Positions 1 to 6,489 of a DNA stretch of 18,927 nt are shown here, one piece after another. Made by a program: the position numbers and the translations under genes. The notes below the pieces were generated by a model. The model ran no database searches. It was not told the DNA's origin and saw only the letters and a list, made by a program, of their open reading frames with translations. The stretch spans positions 1 through 18,927 of the forward strand of contig JABDJR010000326.1 of NCBI GenBank assembly GCA_013003415.1, given 5' to 3'. The stretch comes from Candidatus Eiseniibacteriota bacterium. GTDB lineage: Bacteria > Eisenbacteria > RBG-16-71-46 > JABDJR01. How positions within the stretch are numbered: position 1 is the stretch's first letter; every line of letters starts with the position of its first letter.

Positions 1-671
1 ATCATGTACTGACCAAAAATAAACGTTTGGGCTCCTAACAAACGACCTGCTTGCACGGCTTGTTTTGGGTCGGCAAATCCGGACCGCGAGATTTCTAGTT
101 CGTTGAGGATGTTTTTGATGCGCTGACGATCCACAATTTTGAGGTCAGTCGCCTCCGCCAAGTCCGCACCCACGGTGTGAACCAAAGCGCGCGCAAAAAG
201 CGAGTAGTCATAATCTTTGTACTTGCCTTGGAAAATCGAGTTGTCCTCGAAATCTCCAATCGCGATGGTATTGATGTCCATAGGGGCGTCATTGCCGTCA
301 GCGAAAACGCTGTCTCGTACCAGGTGATACAAATCAATCACGGGGGGTGGATAGGAATAGTCCGGCGAGAAGCGTGCGGAACCGTCGAGCTCGAGCATTC
401 CGGCGATGGAGTCTTTGGCTCGCCGGGTTTGACGCATGGCCACATGCGTGCACGTCACGCACTTAAAGACACCGACTTTGGTTGCGAGAGCCTCATCCGA
501 ACCCAAAAGTTGGGCCGCGTGGTCGAGAGCCTGCTCATACTCCTGATTGCGATAGGCTTCGCAGGCGCTGTTTGACAGATCCTCAAGAGAATCCGCAGGA
601 ATGGCTGCGGGTGTTGTACAGACAAAAGCGGCTGCGATCGTAAGTAAGGTCAGCTTTCGTGAGAAAGACAT
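1..671 (-). CDS. CsgG/LpoB-type exported envelope protein, 3' end cut by window edge
   Basis: The frame is open from an ATG at 671 to the left edge, giving 223 residues and no stop, so the C-terminus is missing. A GGAGG ribosome site lies 4 bases before the ATG. Residues 1-26 form a signal peptide (SFSRK, hydrophobic core, then PAAIPA before D27); the Cys at 18 is not in a convincing lipobox, so this is probably exported rather than lipidated. Residues 28-120 look helical and TPR-like, ending in a PPPVIDLY segment. From about 132 (INTIAIGDFEDNS) to 222 (VDRQRIKNILNELE, then AGRLLGAQTFIFGQY) it follows the CsgG/HfaB/LpoB fold pattern. CsgG relatives form outer-membrane secretion pores, while LpoB relatives activate a peptidoglycan synthase; the sequence does not decide between these. 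It lies 28 bases downstream of the PEGA lipoprotein gene and is probably co-transcribed with it. Confidence 0.8.
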   Translation of the reverse strand, partial: MSFSRKLTLLTIAAAFVCTTPAAIPADSLEDLSNSACEAYRNQEYEQALDHAAQLLGSDEALATKVGVFKCVTCTHVAMRQTRRAKDSIAGMLELDGSARFSPDYSYPPPVIDLYHLVRDSVFADGNDAPMDINTIAIGDFEDNSIFQGKYKDYDYSLFARALVHTVGADLAEATDLKIVDRQRIKNILNELEISRSGFADPKQAVQAGRLLGAQTFIFGQYM

Positions 672-699
672 GGGACCTCCCCAATTTTCCGGTACTGAA

Positions 700-1857
700 C
701 TACGGACTGGCGATCACTTTGCCCAATTTGTAGTTGAGTACCAACTTTGAATTCTTGTCCCCAGGCTTCACTTCGTATTGTATCACCCGATCAACGGGGA
801 TGCGGGAGTTCACAACGCGGAACGTATGGACCCCCTCGGATAATACGGTTCTGAAGTTTCCAGCTGTATTCCTGGCTCGGGGATCTCCGTCTAGGTAAAC
901 CTCGGCCCAGGCGGGTTTGGTGCTAATGAGATAGGTTTTTTTGAACTTTTCTCGCGGCGTCGAGGTTTTGGTCGGCGTCTGAGTTTTAGTTTTGGTTTGG
1001 GGCGGGGTCGTGCTGGTTTGAGTTTGTGGTGGCGGTGTGTTTTCAGCAAGCTGTCCAAAATCCAACTGAGCTTGGGCTCCTCGGCGAAGGTTCATGCTTC
1101 GTTCCTGCGACTGGAATCCACCCTTCGTAACTTTGATGCGATAGCTCCCCGGGTCGAGCTCGGTCAGGGTCGCCGGAGTGACGTTATTGGTTCGCGTTCC
1201 GTTTAGATAGATACGAGCCCCGGTCGGGTCCGAGCTAACCGTGACCTCGGCCGTTTGCACGGCTTCTGACTTCAAGGTGACTTGATGCGGGTACGGTTGC
1301 AAGCCGGCCTCTAAAAAGAAGCGACTGCTGTCGGGCAACATGCCGCTCATGCTCAATACAATCTCGGCCTCCCCGAGAGGAAGGTCTTCTAAGATCGTGT
1401 CGGTTGTGCCCTTTTTCTCTCCGTTAACAAAGATGTCCGCCCCAGGTGGGGTGGAGCTGATTTCTAGCGAAGCTGTTTGCAAAGACTCGTTGTCGATCCG
1501 ATCGGCGCGGAAGAAGAGGCTACCCACGTCGTAGTCCTCGTCGCGAAGGGTGTAGGACGAGTTCTCAAAAAGATAGCGGGCGGTTTCTGTGTCCTCTTTT
1601 TTTAAGCGAAACGTTACTTCGCCCTGGCTTCGATCCGGACTGATGGTAACCACGCCTTGAGCGTCGGTCGTTCCCAACAGGTTGTTGGTCCCGGATTGGC
1701 GAATCTCCACGCCTTCCACGGCTTGGTTGCTTTGATCTTTAATCGTAATGCGCACACCACTATCGCTACCGCAACCGGCGGCGAGCAGGGTGAGCCCCAA
1801 GATGAAAAGAATCCTGAGCGGTGTTTTTAATAGCAAGGTACGGGTTTCAGCACGCAT
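700..1857 (-). CDS. Lipoprotein with three PEGA-like domains and a Thr/Pro-rich linker
   Basis: This 385-residue protein has a lipoprotein signal peptide with the lipobox ending LLAAGC at Cys29; residues SDS follow, which would suit outer-membrane sorting. Residues 34-115 resemble a carboxypeptidase-regulatory/Ig-like beta domain (VEGVEIRQ, GTTDAQGVVTI). Two clear PEGA-type domains follow: about 128-187 (SSTPPGADIFVNGEKKGTT) and 203-268 (SSDPTGARIYLNGTRTN, LDPGSYRIKVTKGGF). A Thr/Pro/Gln/Lys linker spans 272-306, and a third, diverged PEGA-like unit lies at 307-376 (STKPAWAEVYLDGDPRA, LSEGVHTFRV). PEGA domains are common in bacterial surface and envelope proteins and are thought to serve in binding or scaffolding; no catalytic motif is visible. 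I see no ribosome site before the ATG. The gene sits in a minus-strand series divergent from the T6SS genes, so a role at the cell envelope near that machine is possible but is inference. Confidence 0.88.
   Translation of the reverse strand: MRAETRTLLLKTPLRILFILGLTLLAAGCGSDSGVRITIKDQSNQAVEGVEIRQSGTNNLLGTTDAQGVVTISPDRSQGEVTFRLKKEDTETARYLFENSSYTLRDEDYDVGSLFFRADRIDNESLQTASLEISSTPPGADIFVNGEKKGTTDTILEDLPLGEAEIVLSMSGMLPDSSRFFLEAGLQPYPHQVTLKSEAVQTAEVTVSSDPTGARIYLNGTRTNNVTPATLTELDPGSYRIKVTKGGFQSQERSMNLRRGAQAQLDFGQLAENTPPPQTQTSTTPPQTKTKTQTPTKTSTPREKFKKTYLISTKPAWAEVYLDGDPRARNTAGNFRTVLSEGVHTFRVVNSRIPVDRVIQYEVKPGDKNSKLVLNYKLGKVIASP
942..1041 (-). repeat. Low-complexity Thr/Pro/Gln/Lys coding segment
   Basis: Inside the PEGA lipoprotein gene, codons 273-305 encode an irregular series of TPPPQTQT, STTPPQTKTKTQ and TPTKTST units. 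It reads as an extended, flexible linker that separates the third PEGA-like unit from the first two, possibly so the last domain can reach through peptidoglycan. The DNA is repetitive (runs of ACC/CAG/AAA codons), so length variation between strains would be expected. Confidence 0.6.
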
Positions 1858-1863
1858 GGTTTG

Positions 1864-1892
1864 AGTGTGAGAAAACGAAGGGGTGGTGTCAA
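1864..1892 (-). promoter_or_regulatory. Candidate promoter directly before the PEGA lipoprotein gene
   Basis: On the minus strand a perfect TTGACA lies at 1892-1887. After a 17-base spacer comes CACACT at 1869-1864, which matches only three of six -10 positions. If used, transcription would begin at or beside the ATG at 1857, giving a leaderless message, which would fit the absence of a ribosome site there. The poor -10 keeps this tentative; the gene may simply be read from the upstream operon. Confidence 0.25.
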
Positions 1893-1903
1893 CCGGATAG
1901 AAT

Positions 1904-2821
1904 CTAGAGTTCGGCCCGTGCGGCTGGGCTGAGGTCGGGGAGGGGCGCGCCCTTCAGATCTAACTCGGGGAGGGCGAGGACAAACCGGGAACCCGTGCCT
2001 GGAAACGTAATGGTGGATTTTGGCCAATCCAGAAAATCGAAGGACACGCTATCCACGACCTTACCCGTGGTTTTGCTGATCTCAGAAAAGCGGAGCTGCG
2101 TTTCCGGAACGACCGGGAGTTCAAATTCTTTCCCGGGGCCCAACCGGGCTGTGCCTCGAACTTGCGATCCCGAGCGCAACATGGAAATGGCGAGATCGCT
2201 TTGATTTGGGGCACTGAGCACACGTCCGGCCAAGGTTTCCGGCGGTGAGGTGCTGAGTTCGCGATAGCGTCGATAGGTGCTTTCGATTTCTTGGTAGGCC
2301 TGGGAGCCGCGATGCCAGGGTCGCCGGACAACGCTGAGATTTTTTTGGAGATCCTGCGCCAGTTCATCGGCTCGTAAAACTCTGTGCAGCAAGCCTTTAC
2401 TATTCCAATCCTGCTGTACCTCAGCGTAGCCATCGACCAGACTCTCCACTTCGGGGATACCGGCACGAATATCACGAGCCATGGTTTTGCGATGAGCGGC
2501 CACCCCCGGGACCCAATTGGTCCAGAGGTTACCTCGCTCTAGGTTTTCAGCCACGGTTTTGATGGGTGTCCCCGGATCACGGAAGAGCACTTTCTTGGTG
2601 CCGAGGTTGAACTGGTGGGCAAAGGCCAGGCTTCCTAATAAGCTGATTATGCCTAATATTAAGACAAGTTTGGGGAGGGCACTCCCGCCTCCGGCAGAGG
2701 GAGATTCGTGGTCGGCCCCAATAGGTAAGGTGGCATCGTCGGCTTGCTGCCACAGCCAAACCCCGAGAATCCTGGCTAAAGTACCACCAAGACTTAAGTT
2801 AGGGGTGATTCGACTGCTCAC
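1904..2821 (-). CDS. Membrane-anchored protein of unknown family, 305 aa
   Basis: The start is a GTG that overlaps the stop of the upstream gene as GTGA, so the two are translationally coupled. Residues 1-50 are a short, probably cytoplasmic, tail. One transmembrane helix spans about 52-68 (LVLILGIISLLGSLAFA). The rest should be periplasmic: a charged, mostly helical stretch at about 85-200 (EVESLVDGYAEVQQDW, YQEIESTYRRYREL), then a likely beta-rich end at about 215-300 (VRGTARLGPGKEFELPVV, SFDFLDWPKSTITF). I do not recognise the family and see no OmpA-like or other peptidoglycan-binding motif and no catalytic motif. It is encoded between a small membrane protein and a PEGA lipoprotein, which suggests an envelope complex bridging the inner and outer membranes; that is inference from order and topology only. 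Confidence 0.75.
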   Translation of the reverse strand: MSSRITPNLSLGGTLARILGVWLWQQADDATLPIGADHESPSAGGGSALPKLVLILGIISLLGSLAFAHQFNLGTKKVLFRDPGTPIKTVAENLERGNLWTNWVPGVAAHRKTMARDIRAGIPEVESLVDGYAEVQQDWNSKGLLHRVLRADELAQDLQKNLSVVRRPWHRGSQAYQEIESTYRRYRELSTSPPETLAGRVLSAPNQSDLAISMLRSGSQVRGTARLGPGKEFELPVVPETQLRFSEISKTTGKVVDSVSFDFLDWPKSTITFPGTGSRFVLALPELDLKGAPLPDLSPAARAEL

Positions 2822-3015
2822 GGTTCGCTCTGTGAACTCGTGGTCGTGGGGGTCAGGGCTTGTTCAAGCCGATGAAGCTCGCGTTTGGGCATGATGATGG
2901 CAACAGCCAGAGCAGCACCCAAAAGTAGGAAGGCGAGGATGAGAAGAATCATCCCGCGGCGGCTCCCGCTTCCGCTTCGCCGGGGTGTCATCAGGGAATC
3001 GTAAGGGTCTGCCAA
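2818..3015 (-). CDS. Small single-span membrane protein, 65 aa
   Basis: The start is TTG at 3015, chosen because a CGGAG ribosome site (GGAG complementing 3024-3027) lies 8 bases upstream; an in-frame ATG at codon 9 has no such site. The protein has a basic, Ser/Gly-rich N-terminus (residues 10-20, RRSGSGSRR), one transmembrane helix at about 22-42 and a short polar tail ending in TPTTTSSQSEP. It overlaps the next gene by four bases (GTGA). It is the first gene of the divergent minus-strand operon. No family is recognised. The codon structure, ribosome site and coupling to the next gene argue that it is real despite its size. Confidence 0.65.
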   Translation of the reverse strand: MADPYDSLMTPRRSGSGSRRGMILLILAFLLLGAALAVAIIMPKRELHRLEQALTPTTTSSQSEP

Positions 3016-3059
3016 CCTGTTTGCTCCGGGTATTGGTCCTTGGAAACGGCCGGTGAGTC

Positions 3060-3089
3060 TTGACCTAAGCCGTTAGTATGTTTGATAGT
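3060..3089 (+). promoter_or_regulatory. Candidate promoter of the T6SS operon in the divergent intergenic region
   Basis: TTGACC at 3060-3065 (5 of 6 to the sigma-70 -35 box) and GATAGT at 3084-3089 (4 of 6 to the -10 box) are 18 bases apart. This would start RNA near 3096, leaving a leader of about 84 bases before the ATG at 3180. It would also exclude the in-frame ATG at 3078 as a start. The region 3016-3179 must also hold the promoter of the minus-strand operon, for which I see no convincing boxes. Confidence 0.35.
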
Positions 3090-3165
3090 ACAAGCCCTCA
3101 TGAAGAGGGTCAAACTTGGGGCAATTGTTCCCAAGGGGTCCTTAAGAAACCAAGAAAAAGCAATC

Positions 3166-3169
3166 GAGG
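3166..3169 (+). promoter_or_regulatory. Ribosome-binding site deciding the start of the TagH-like gene
   Basis: GAGG lies 10 bases before the ATG at 3180. The longer in-frame ATG at 3078 has no purine-rich site before it and would lie inside the candidate promoter, so 3180 is preferred. Confidence 0.45.
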
Positions 3170-3179
3170 TACCTCTGCC

Positions 3180-3857
3180 ATGCAGTCCGATGGAAACCCT
3201 CCTTCCTCGGGGGGATCGGCAATGCCCGAATATATGGTGGCCGCATTGAAGCCGCTGCTCGAACAGGCCGGAGCCGATCTAGAGATCGCAAAACGGCCAA
3301 ACGAGCTTCAGGCGGTGGCCACCCGTATGAGGAATCTCAATCTTCTGCTCGCCTCCTTCGTCTTGGATATGTCGCGAGGCATGGAGCAGTTTCGCAAGAT
3401 TTACGGTCTTCCCAGTGGCAATCCAGTAGACGAAAGCTCTGAAGAGAAGCTTTTGAAGCGAGTTCTTTCCGGAGCGGAGGGCGATGCGGCACTGAATGAC
3501 CTAAGAGACACACTTCAAGATCTCAAGTTGCACCACGCTGCCCTCTTGGAGGGCTATCAACAAGCGACGCACATTGGTTCAGCCGAGATCTTGCGCCAAC
3601 TCGACCCGCTTTCCATGGAGCGAAAGCACAGAGATTCTTCCATTAAGGTCGGGTTCATGAAACTTCCCAGCAGCTTCAAGCCCGTGATGATGCAGGTGAT
3701 TTGGGAAGAGTTTATTGATCGTTTTAGAAAGCTTCGAAAGTTAGAACCCAACGACTACGAAAAGTTCTTTCGCGATGGGTTCCGCGAGGGTTATCAGAAA
3801 TTCCGGGAATCTAGATCAGGGCCGCGTCCGGCCGAAACCGGCACGTCAGGAGAATAG
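3180..3857 (+). CDS. tagH: TagH/Fha-type T6SS protein lacking the FHA domain
   Basis: The 225-residue protein (259 if started at ATG 3078) matches the C-terminal domain typical of T6SS FHA proteins. It has a leading helical part at about 17-75 (YMVAALKPLLEQAG, MRNLNLLLASFVLDMSRGMEQF), the signature LKLHHAALLEGYQQA at about 115-129, LRQLDP at 138-143 and the closing WEEFIDRFRKL at 175-185 followed by FFRDGFREGYQKF. In usual TagH/Fha proteins a phosphothreonine-binding FHA domain of about 100 residues precedes this; here nothing precedes it, and the upstream DNA is occupied by the divergent operon. The gene sits immediately before tssJ, where fha1 lies in the P. aeruginosa H1 cluster. It probably keeps a structural or assembly role at the membrane complex without the phospho-threonine switch. 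The family call is mine from motif recall, not a search. Confidence 0.72.
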   Translation: MQSDGNPPSSGGSAMPEYMVAALKPLLEQAGADLEIAKRPNELQAVATRMRNLNLLLASFVLDMSRGMEQFRKIYGLPSGNPVDESSEEKLLKRVLSGAEGDAALNDLRDTLQDLKLHHAALLEGYQQATHIGSAEILRQLDPLSMERKHRDSSIKVGFMKLPSSFKPVMMQVIWEEFIDRFRKLRKLEPNDYEKFFRDGFREGYQKFRESRSGPRPAETGTSGE

Positions 3858-3866
3858 GAGAGAGGT

Positions 3867-4328
3867 TTGATCGGAAGGCGTTTTGTTTTATTCAGTTTCT
3901 TGTTGATCGCGGCGGCAACTCTGGTCGGTTGTGGCGGCGGTGGTGGCCCTAAAGTGGAGCAGTATACGTTCCGTTTCACGGGGGCAGAGAATTTAAATAA
4001 CTGTAGTAGCGATTTCGCAAACACCTTGGTGGTGCGTGTCTACCAGCTAAAAAGCGATGAGCAAATCACCATCGCTGACCTCGCCGATCTGTGGCAAAGC
4101 GACGAGGAGCTGGGTGCCGATTTCGTGCGCAAAGACGAGGTTGTTGTTGTTCCCAACGAGCAGCAAGAGCTTGAGGTCCTGGCCGGTGGGGACGTGAAGT
4201 TCCTGGCCGTGGTGGGGAACTTTTGCGAAACCGACGGAGATTGTTGGCGTTGGATCTCTCCCATGGAAGGACTCGATTCCACCATCAAGATTTCCTGTGG
4301 CGCCACTTGTTTGAGTCAGAGTAATTAA
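3867..4328 (+). CDS. tssJ: TssJ outer-membrane lipoprotein of the T6SS membrane complex
   Basis: This 153-residue protein has a lipoprotein signal with lipobox LVGC, lipid-modified Cys22, followed by a glycine run. The mature part has the TssJ transthyretin-like pattern: YTFRFTGAENLN (about 31-42), LVVRVYQLKS (about 52-61), the loop with DLWQSDEELGADFVRKDEVVV, and a late strand FLAVVGNF. TssJ anchors the TssM periplasmic domain at the outer membrane. The start is TTG at 3867 with GGAG 6 bases before it, overlapping the stop of the TagH-like gene; no ATG fits. Four Cys near the C-terminal half (NFCETDGDCW, ISCGATC) could form disulfides, which I do not recall as a general TssJ feature. The position just before tssK, tssL and tssM supports the call. 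Confidence 0.88.
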   Translation: MIGRRFVLFSFLLIAAATLVGCGGGGGPKVEQYTFRFTGAENLNNCSSDFANTLVVRVYQLKSDEQITIADLADLWQSDEELGADFVRKDEVVVVPNEQQELEVLAGGDVKFLAVVGNFCETDGDCWRWISPMEGLDSTIKISCGATCLSQSN

Positions 4329-4359
4329 AGCACTCGTCGAATCAAAAGAACTCGTCTGA

Positions 4360-4364
4360 AAGGA
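4360..4364 (+). promoter_or_regulatory. Ribosome-binding site deciding the tssK start
   Basis: AAGGA ends 7 bases before ATG 4372. It is too close to an in-frame TTG at 4366 to serve it, so tssK is started at the ATG. Confidence 0.6.
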
Positions 4365-4371
4365 TTTGGGC

Positions 4372-5709
4372 ATGAGCAAGCGGGCCCGCGTAAATTGGAA
4401 TGAGGGGTTGTTACTGACGCCTCAACACATGCAGCATCTTGAGACGTACAACGAAGAGACCCGAGCTGAACTTTTCCAAGCGAGTCGTCCCTTCAACTTC
4501 GGGTTCTCAAGCCTCCAGCTGGACAGCACCGCCATCGAGAACGGTCAGATCGTTGTTTCTTCTGCGTCGGGCGTGACACCCTCTGGTGTCGCATTCTCTT
4601 TTCCCGAGCGCGACTCGGTGCCTCCCGGCCGCAACTTGGAGAAACACTTCCCGCTCGAGGAGTCGAGTCTTCCGGTTTATCTGGGGATTCGGGTGCATCG
4701 CTCCGGGGAGCGTCAGGTCTCCGACGGGGACGACGTTCGCTACCAACCTGGTTTGGTCTCGGTAACCGATGCCTCCTCCGGAGAGAATCCCAGAGATGTA
4801 CAAGTCTGTTTCTCCAAAATGAAGCTCTTGTTTCCTGGAGAAAACCTTGGGGACTATGACTACCTTCCCGTGGGCGAAGTGGTTCGGAAACCTGAAGGTG
4901 GATACCAGTACAGAGACGACTTCGTGCCGCCATGCATTCAAATTGCGGCGTCCCCGTTTATTCAAAAAGTGCTGAATCAGCTATTGGAGCTTCTGGTTGC
5001 CCGGTCAAAGTCTCTGAGCGATCGCCGTCAGCACCGCGGCCAGGGAGTTGCTGAGTTTAGTAAGGACGACGTGGCTGGCTTCTGGCTTTTGGGTTCCGTG
5101 AACGGGTTCATTCCGATTCTGTCGCACTACTTGCGGTGGAAGAACAATCACCCGGAAACCGTCTACACCTCGGTGGCTTCTATGGCGGGCGTGCTAACCA
5201 CCATGAGCGATCTTGAGGTGCGTGATACCCCTCACTATGACCACGAGAACCTAGGAGAAACCTTCACGGCTTTGTCGGAACGTCTCCCCAAGATGCTCAA
5301 AGAGGTGTTGCCTCAGAACTACACGCGCATCGCCCTTACCGAACGCGATCAGCATGTTTCGGTTGGCGACATCAGCGACGAGCGTCTTTTGGATCCGGCC
5401 TACGGGTGGTACTTGGGTGTGTTCTCAACCATGCCGGCCACGGAGTTGCAGTCGCGATTCCCCGACCTGGTTAAGATCGGCCCGCCGGAGCAAGTCGATT
5501 TTCTTATTGCGAACGCGCTCAAGGGAGTTGAGGTTCGTCATATCACCACCCTTCCTTCGTCTCTCCCCATTCAAGCCGGCTACAGCTACTTCCAAGTAGA
5601 ACGCCATGGCGATGTGTGGGGGTTGGTGGCGGGGGCGAAGTCCATTGCCTTCTACACGCCGCCCGAACTTCCGGGTACCAAGTTAGAACTCATTGCCTTG
5701 AAAGGCTAG
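4372..5709 (+). CDS. tssK: TssK baseplate-to-membrane connector
   Basis: TssK (445 residues, the usual length) forms trimers that link the TssEFG wedges of the baseplate to TssL/TssM at the inner membrane. The N-terminus carries the family signature VNWNEGLLLTPQHMQ (residues 7-21). The middle is the helical bundle (about 205-330), with segments such as LLGSVNGFIPILSHYL and HPETVYTSVASMAGVL. The C-terminal receptor-like domain ends with SIAFYTPPELPGTKLELIAL. The start is ATG 4372 because of the AAGGA site; the 6-base-longer TTG start is rejected. It lies 43 bases after tssJ and three bases before tssL. Confidence 0.95.
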   Translation: MSKRARVNWNEGLLLTPQHMQHLETYNEETRAELFQASRPFNFGFSSLQLDSTAIENGQIVVSSASGVTPSGVAFSFPERDSVPPGRNLEKHFPLEESSLPVYLGIRVHRSGERQVSDGDDVRYQPGLVSVTDASSGENPRDVQVCFSKMKLLFPGENLGDYDYLPVGEVVRKPEGGYQYRDDFVPPCIQIAASPFIQKVLNQLLELLVARSKSLSDRRQHRGQGVAEFSKDDVAGFWLLGSVNGFIPILSHYLRWKNNHPETVYTSVASMAGVLTTMSDLEVRDTPHYDHENLGETFTALSERLPKMLKEVLPQNYTRIALTERDQHVSVGDISDERLLDPAYGWYLGVFSTMPATELQSRFPDLVKIGPPEQVDFLIANALKGVEVRHITTLPSSLPIQAGYSYFQVERHGDVWGLVAGAKSIAFYTPPELPGTKLELIALKG

Positions 5710-5712
5710 GTC

Positions 5713-6474
5713 ATGGCGTTTAAGAACCCATTCAAACGCGGGCCCAAACCCGCTTCGGCGCCTGTTCCTAGTGAGCAGGCTGCCGCCGTCGAAGAAAAAC
5801 ACCGAACCCTTTCCGAGCTTGCCGCAGACATTTTTAGTTTGGTGCTTACTCTGCGCGTCAACACGGACTTCGGCGACCCCACCGAAACACGCCAACGCAT
5901 TCACCGCTTGTTTGAGGTTTTTGAAAACGAAGCCGCCAAGCAAGGGGTGACGGAAACGGCGATCGCCGATGCCAAGTTTGCCATTGTGGCTTTGCTCGAT
6001 GAGGGCATCTTGAATTCCCAATGGGAGGGTAAAGACCAGTGGCGCATCATGTCCTTACAGCAAGAACTCTACAAAATGAATATTGCCGGCGAAGAGTTCT
6101 ATCGTCGCCTCGATAAGCTCCGGGAAAACATTGGCGCCAATCGAGACGTGGCTGAGGTTTATTTCGATTGCTTGTCCCTCGGCTTCGAGGGGCGATTCAA
6201 ACTTTTTGGCCGAGAGAAGCTCGATGCGCTTATCGCCGATCTCTCCAAAGAACTTGCTGCAGGAAAGGGTTGGAGCATGTCCAGTCTTTCTCCGCGCTGG
6301 CGACGGCCAGACGACTTCTCTGAATCCGTGGGGGAAGGGGTTCCGGTTTGGGTTACGGCCCTATTTTTCATACCGGGGGCTGCTTTGTTAGTGGTTCTCT
6401 TTTCCTTATTGGCGCGTAAGAACGCCAGCGCCACCGCCGAGAAACTTCGGGAACTGGTTCAGACCATCAGCTAG
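5713..6474 (+). CDS. tssL: TssL (DotU/IcmH-like) inner-membrane protein without peptidoglycan-binding extension
   Basis: The 253-residue protein has a Pro/Ala-rich N-terminus (residues 1-30) and then the cytoplasmic helical DotU domain. That domain includes the conserved FAIVALLDEGIL (D96-E97) and VYFDCLSLGFEGRF (149-162). A single C-terminal transmembrane helix spans about 210-234 (VPVWVTALFFIPGAALLVV), with only about 19 residues after it. TssL dimerises through this helix, contacts TssM and recruits TssK. Many TssL proteins carry an OmpA-like peptidoglycan-binding domain after the helix; this one does not. It starts at ATG 5713 with an AAAGGCTAGG purine stretch upstream, directly after the tssK stop. 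Confidence 0.94.
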   Translation: MAFKNPFKRGPKPASAPVPSEQAAAVEEKHRTLSELAADIFSLVLTLRVNTDFGDPTETRQRIHRLFEVFENEAAKQGVTETAIADAKFAIVALLDEGILNSQWEGKDQWRIMSLQQELYKMNIAGEEFYRRLDKLRENIGANRDVAEVYFDCLSLGFEGRFKLFGREKLDALIADLSKELAAGKGWSMSSLSPRWRRPDDFSESVGEGVPVWVTALFFIPGAALLVVLFSLLARKNASATAEKLRELVQTIS

Positions 6475-6489
6475 AGAGGCTCTTGATTT

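Noticed and set aside
432..449. Perfect inverted repeat ACGCATG-GCCA-CATGCGT
   Set aside because: It lies mid-gene in the CsgG/LpoB-type coding region, is short and has no second copy, so it is likely chance.
177..575. 132-residue plus-strand open frame
   Set aside because: It lies antisense inside the CsgG/LpoB-type gene, which has a signal peptide, ribosome site and recognisable domain; the plus frame has no domain or ribosome site.
3078..3179. N-terminal extension of the TagH-like protein from ATG 3078
   Set aside because: It has no ribosome site, a composition unlike the rest, no FHA features, and overlaps the candidate promoter.
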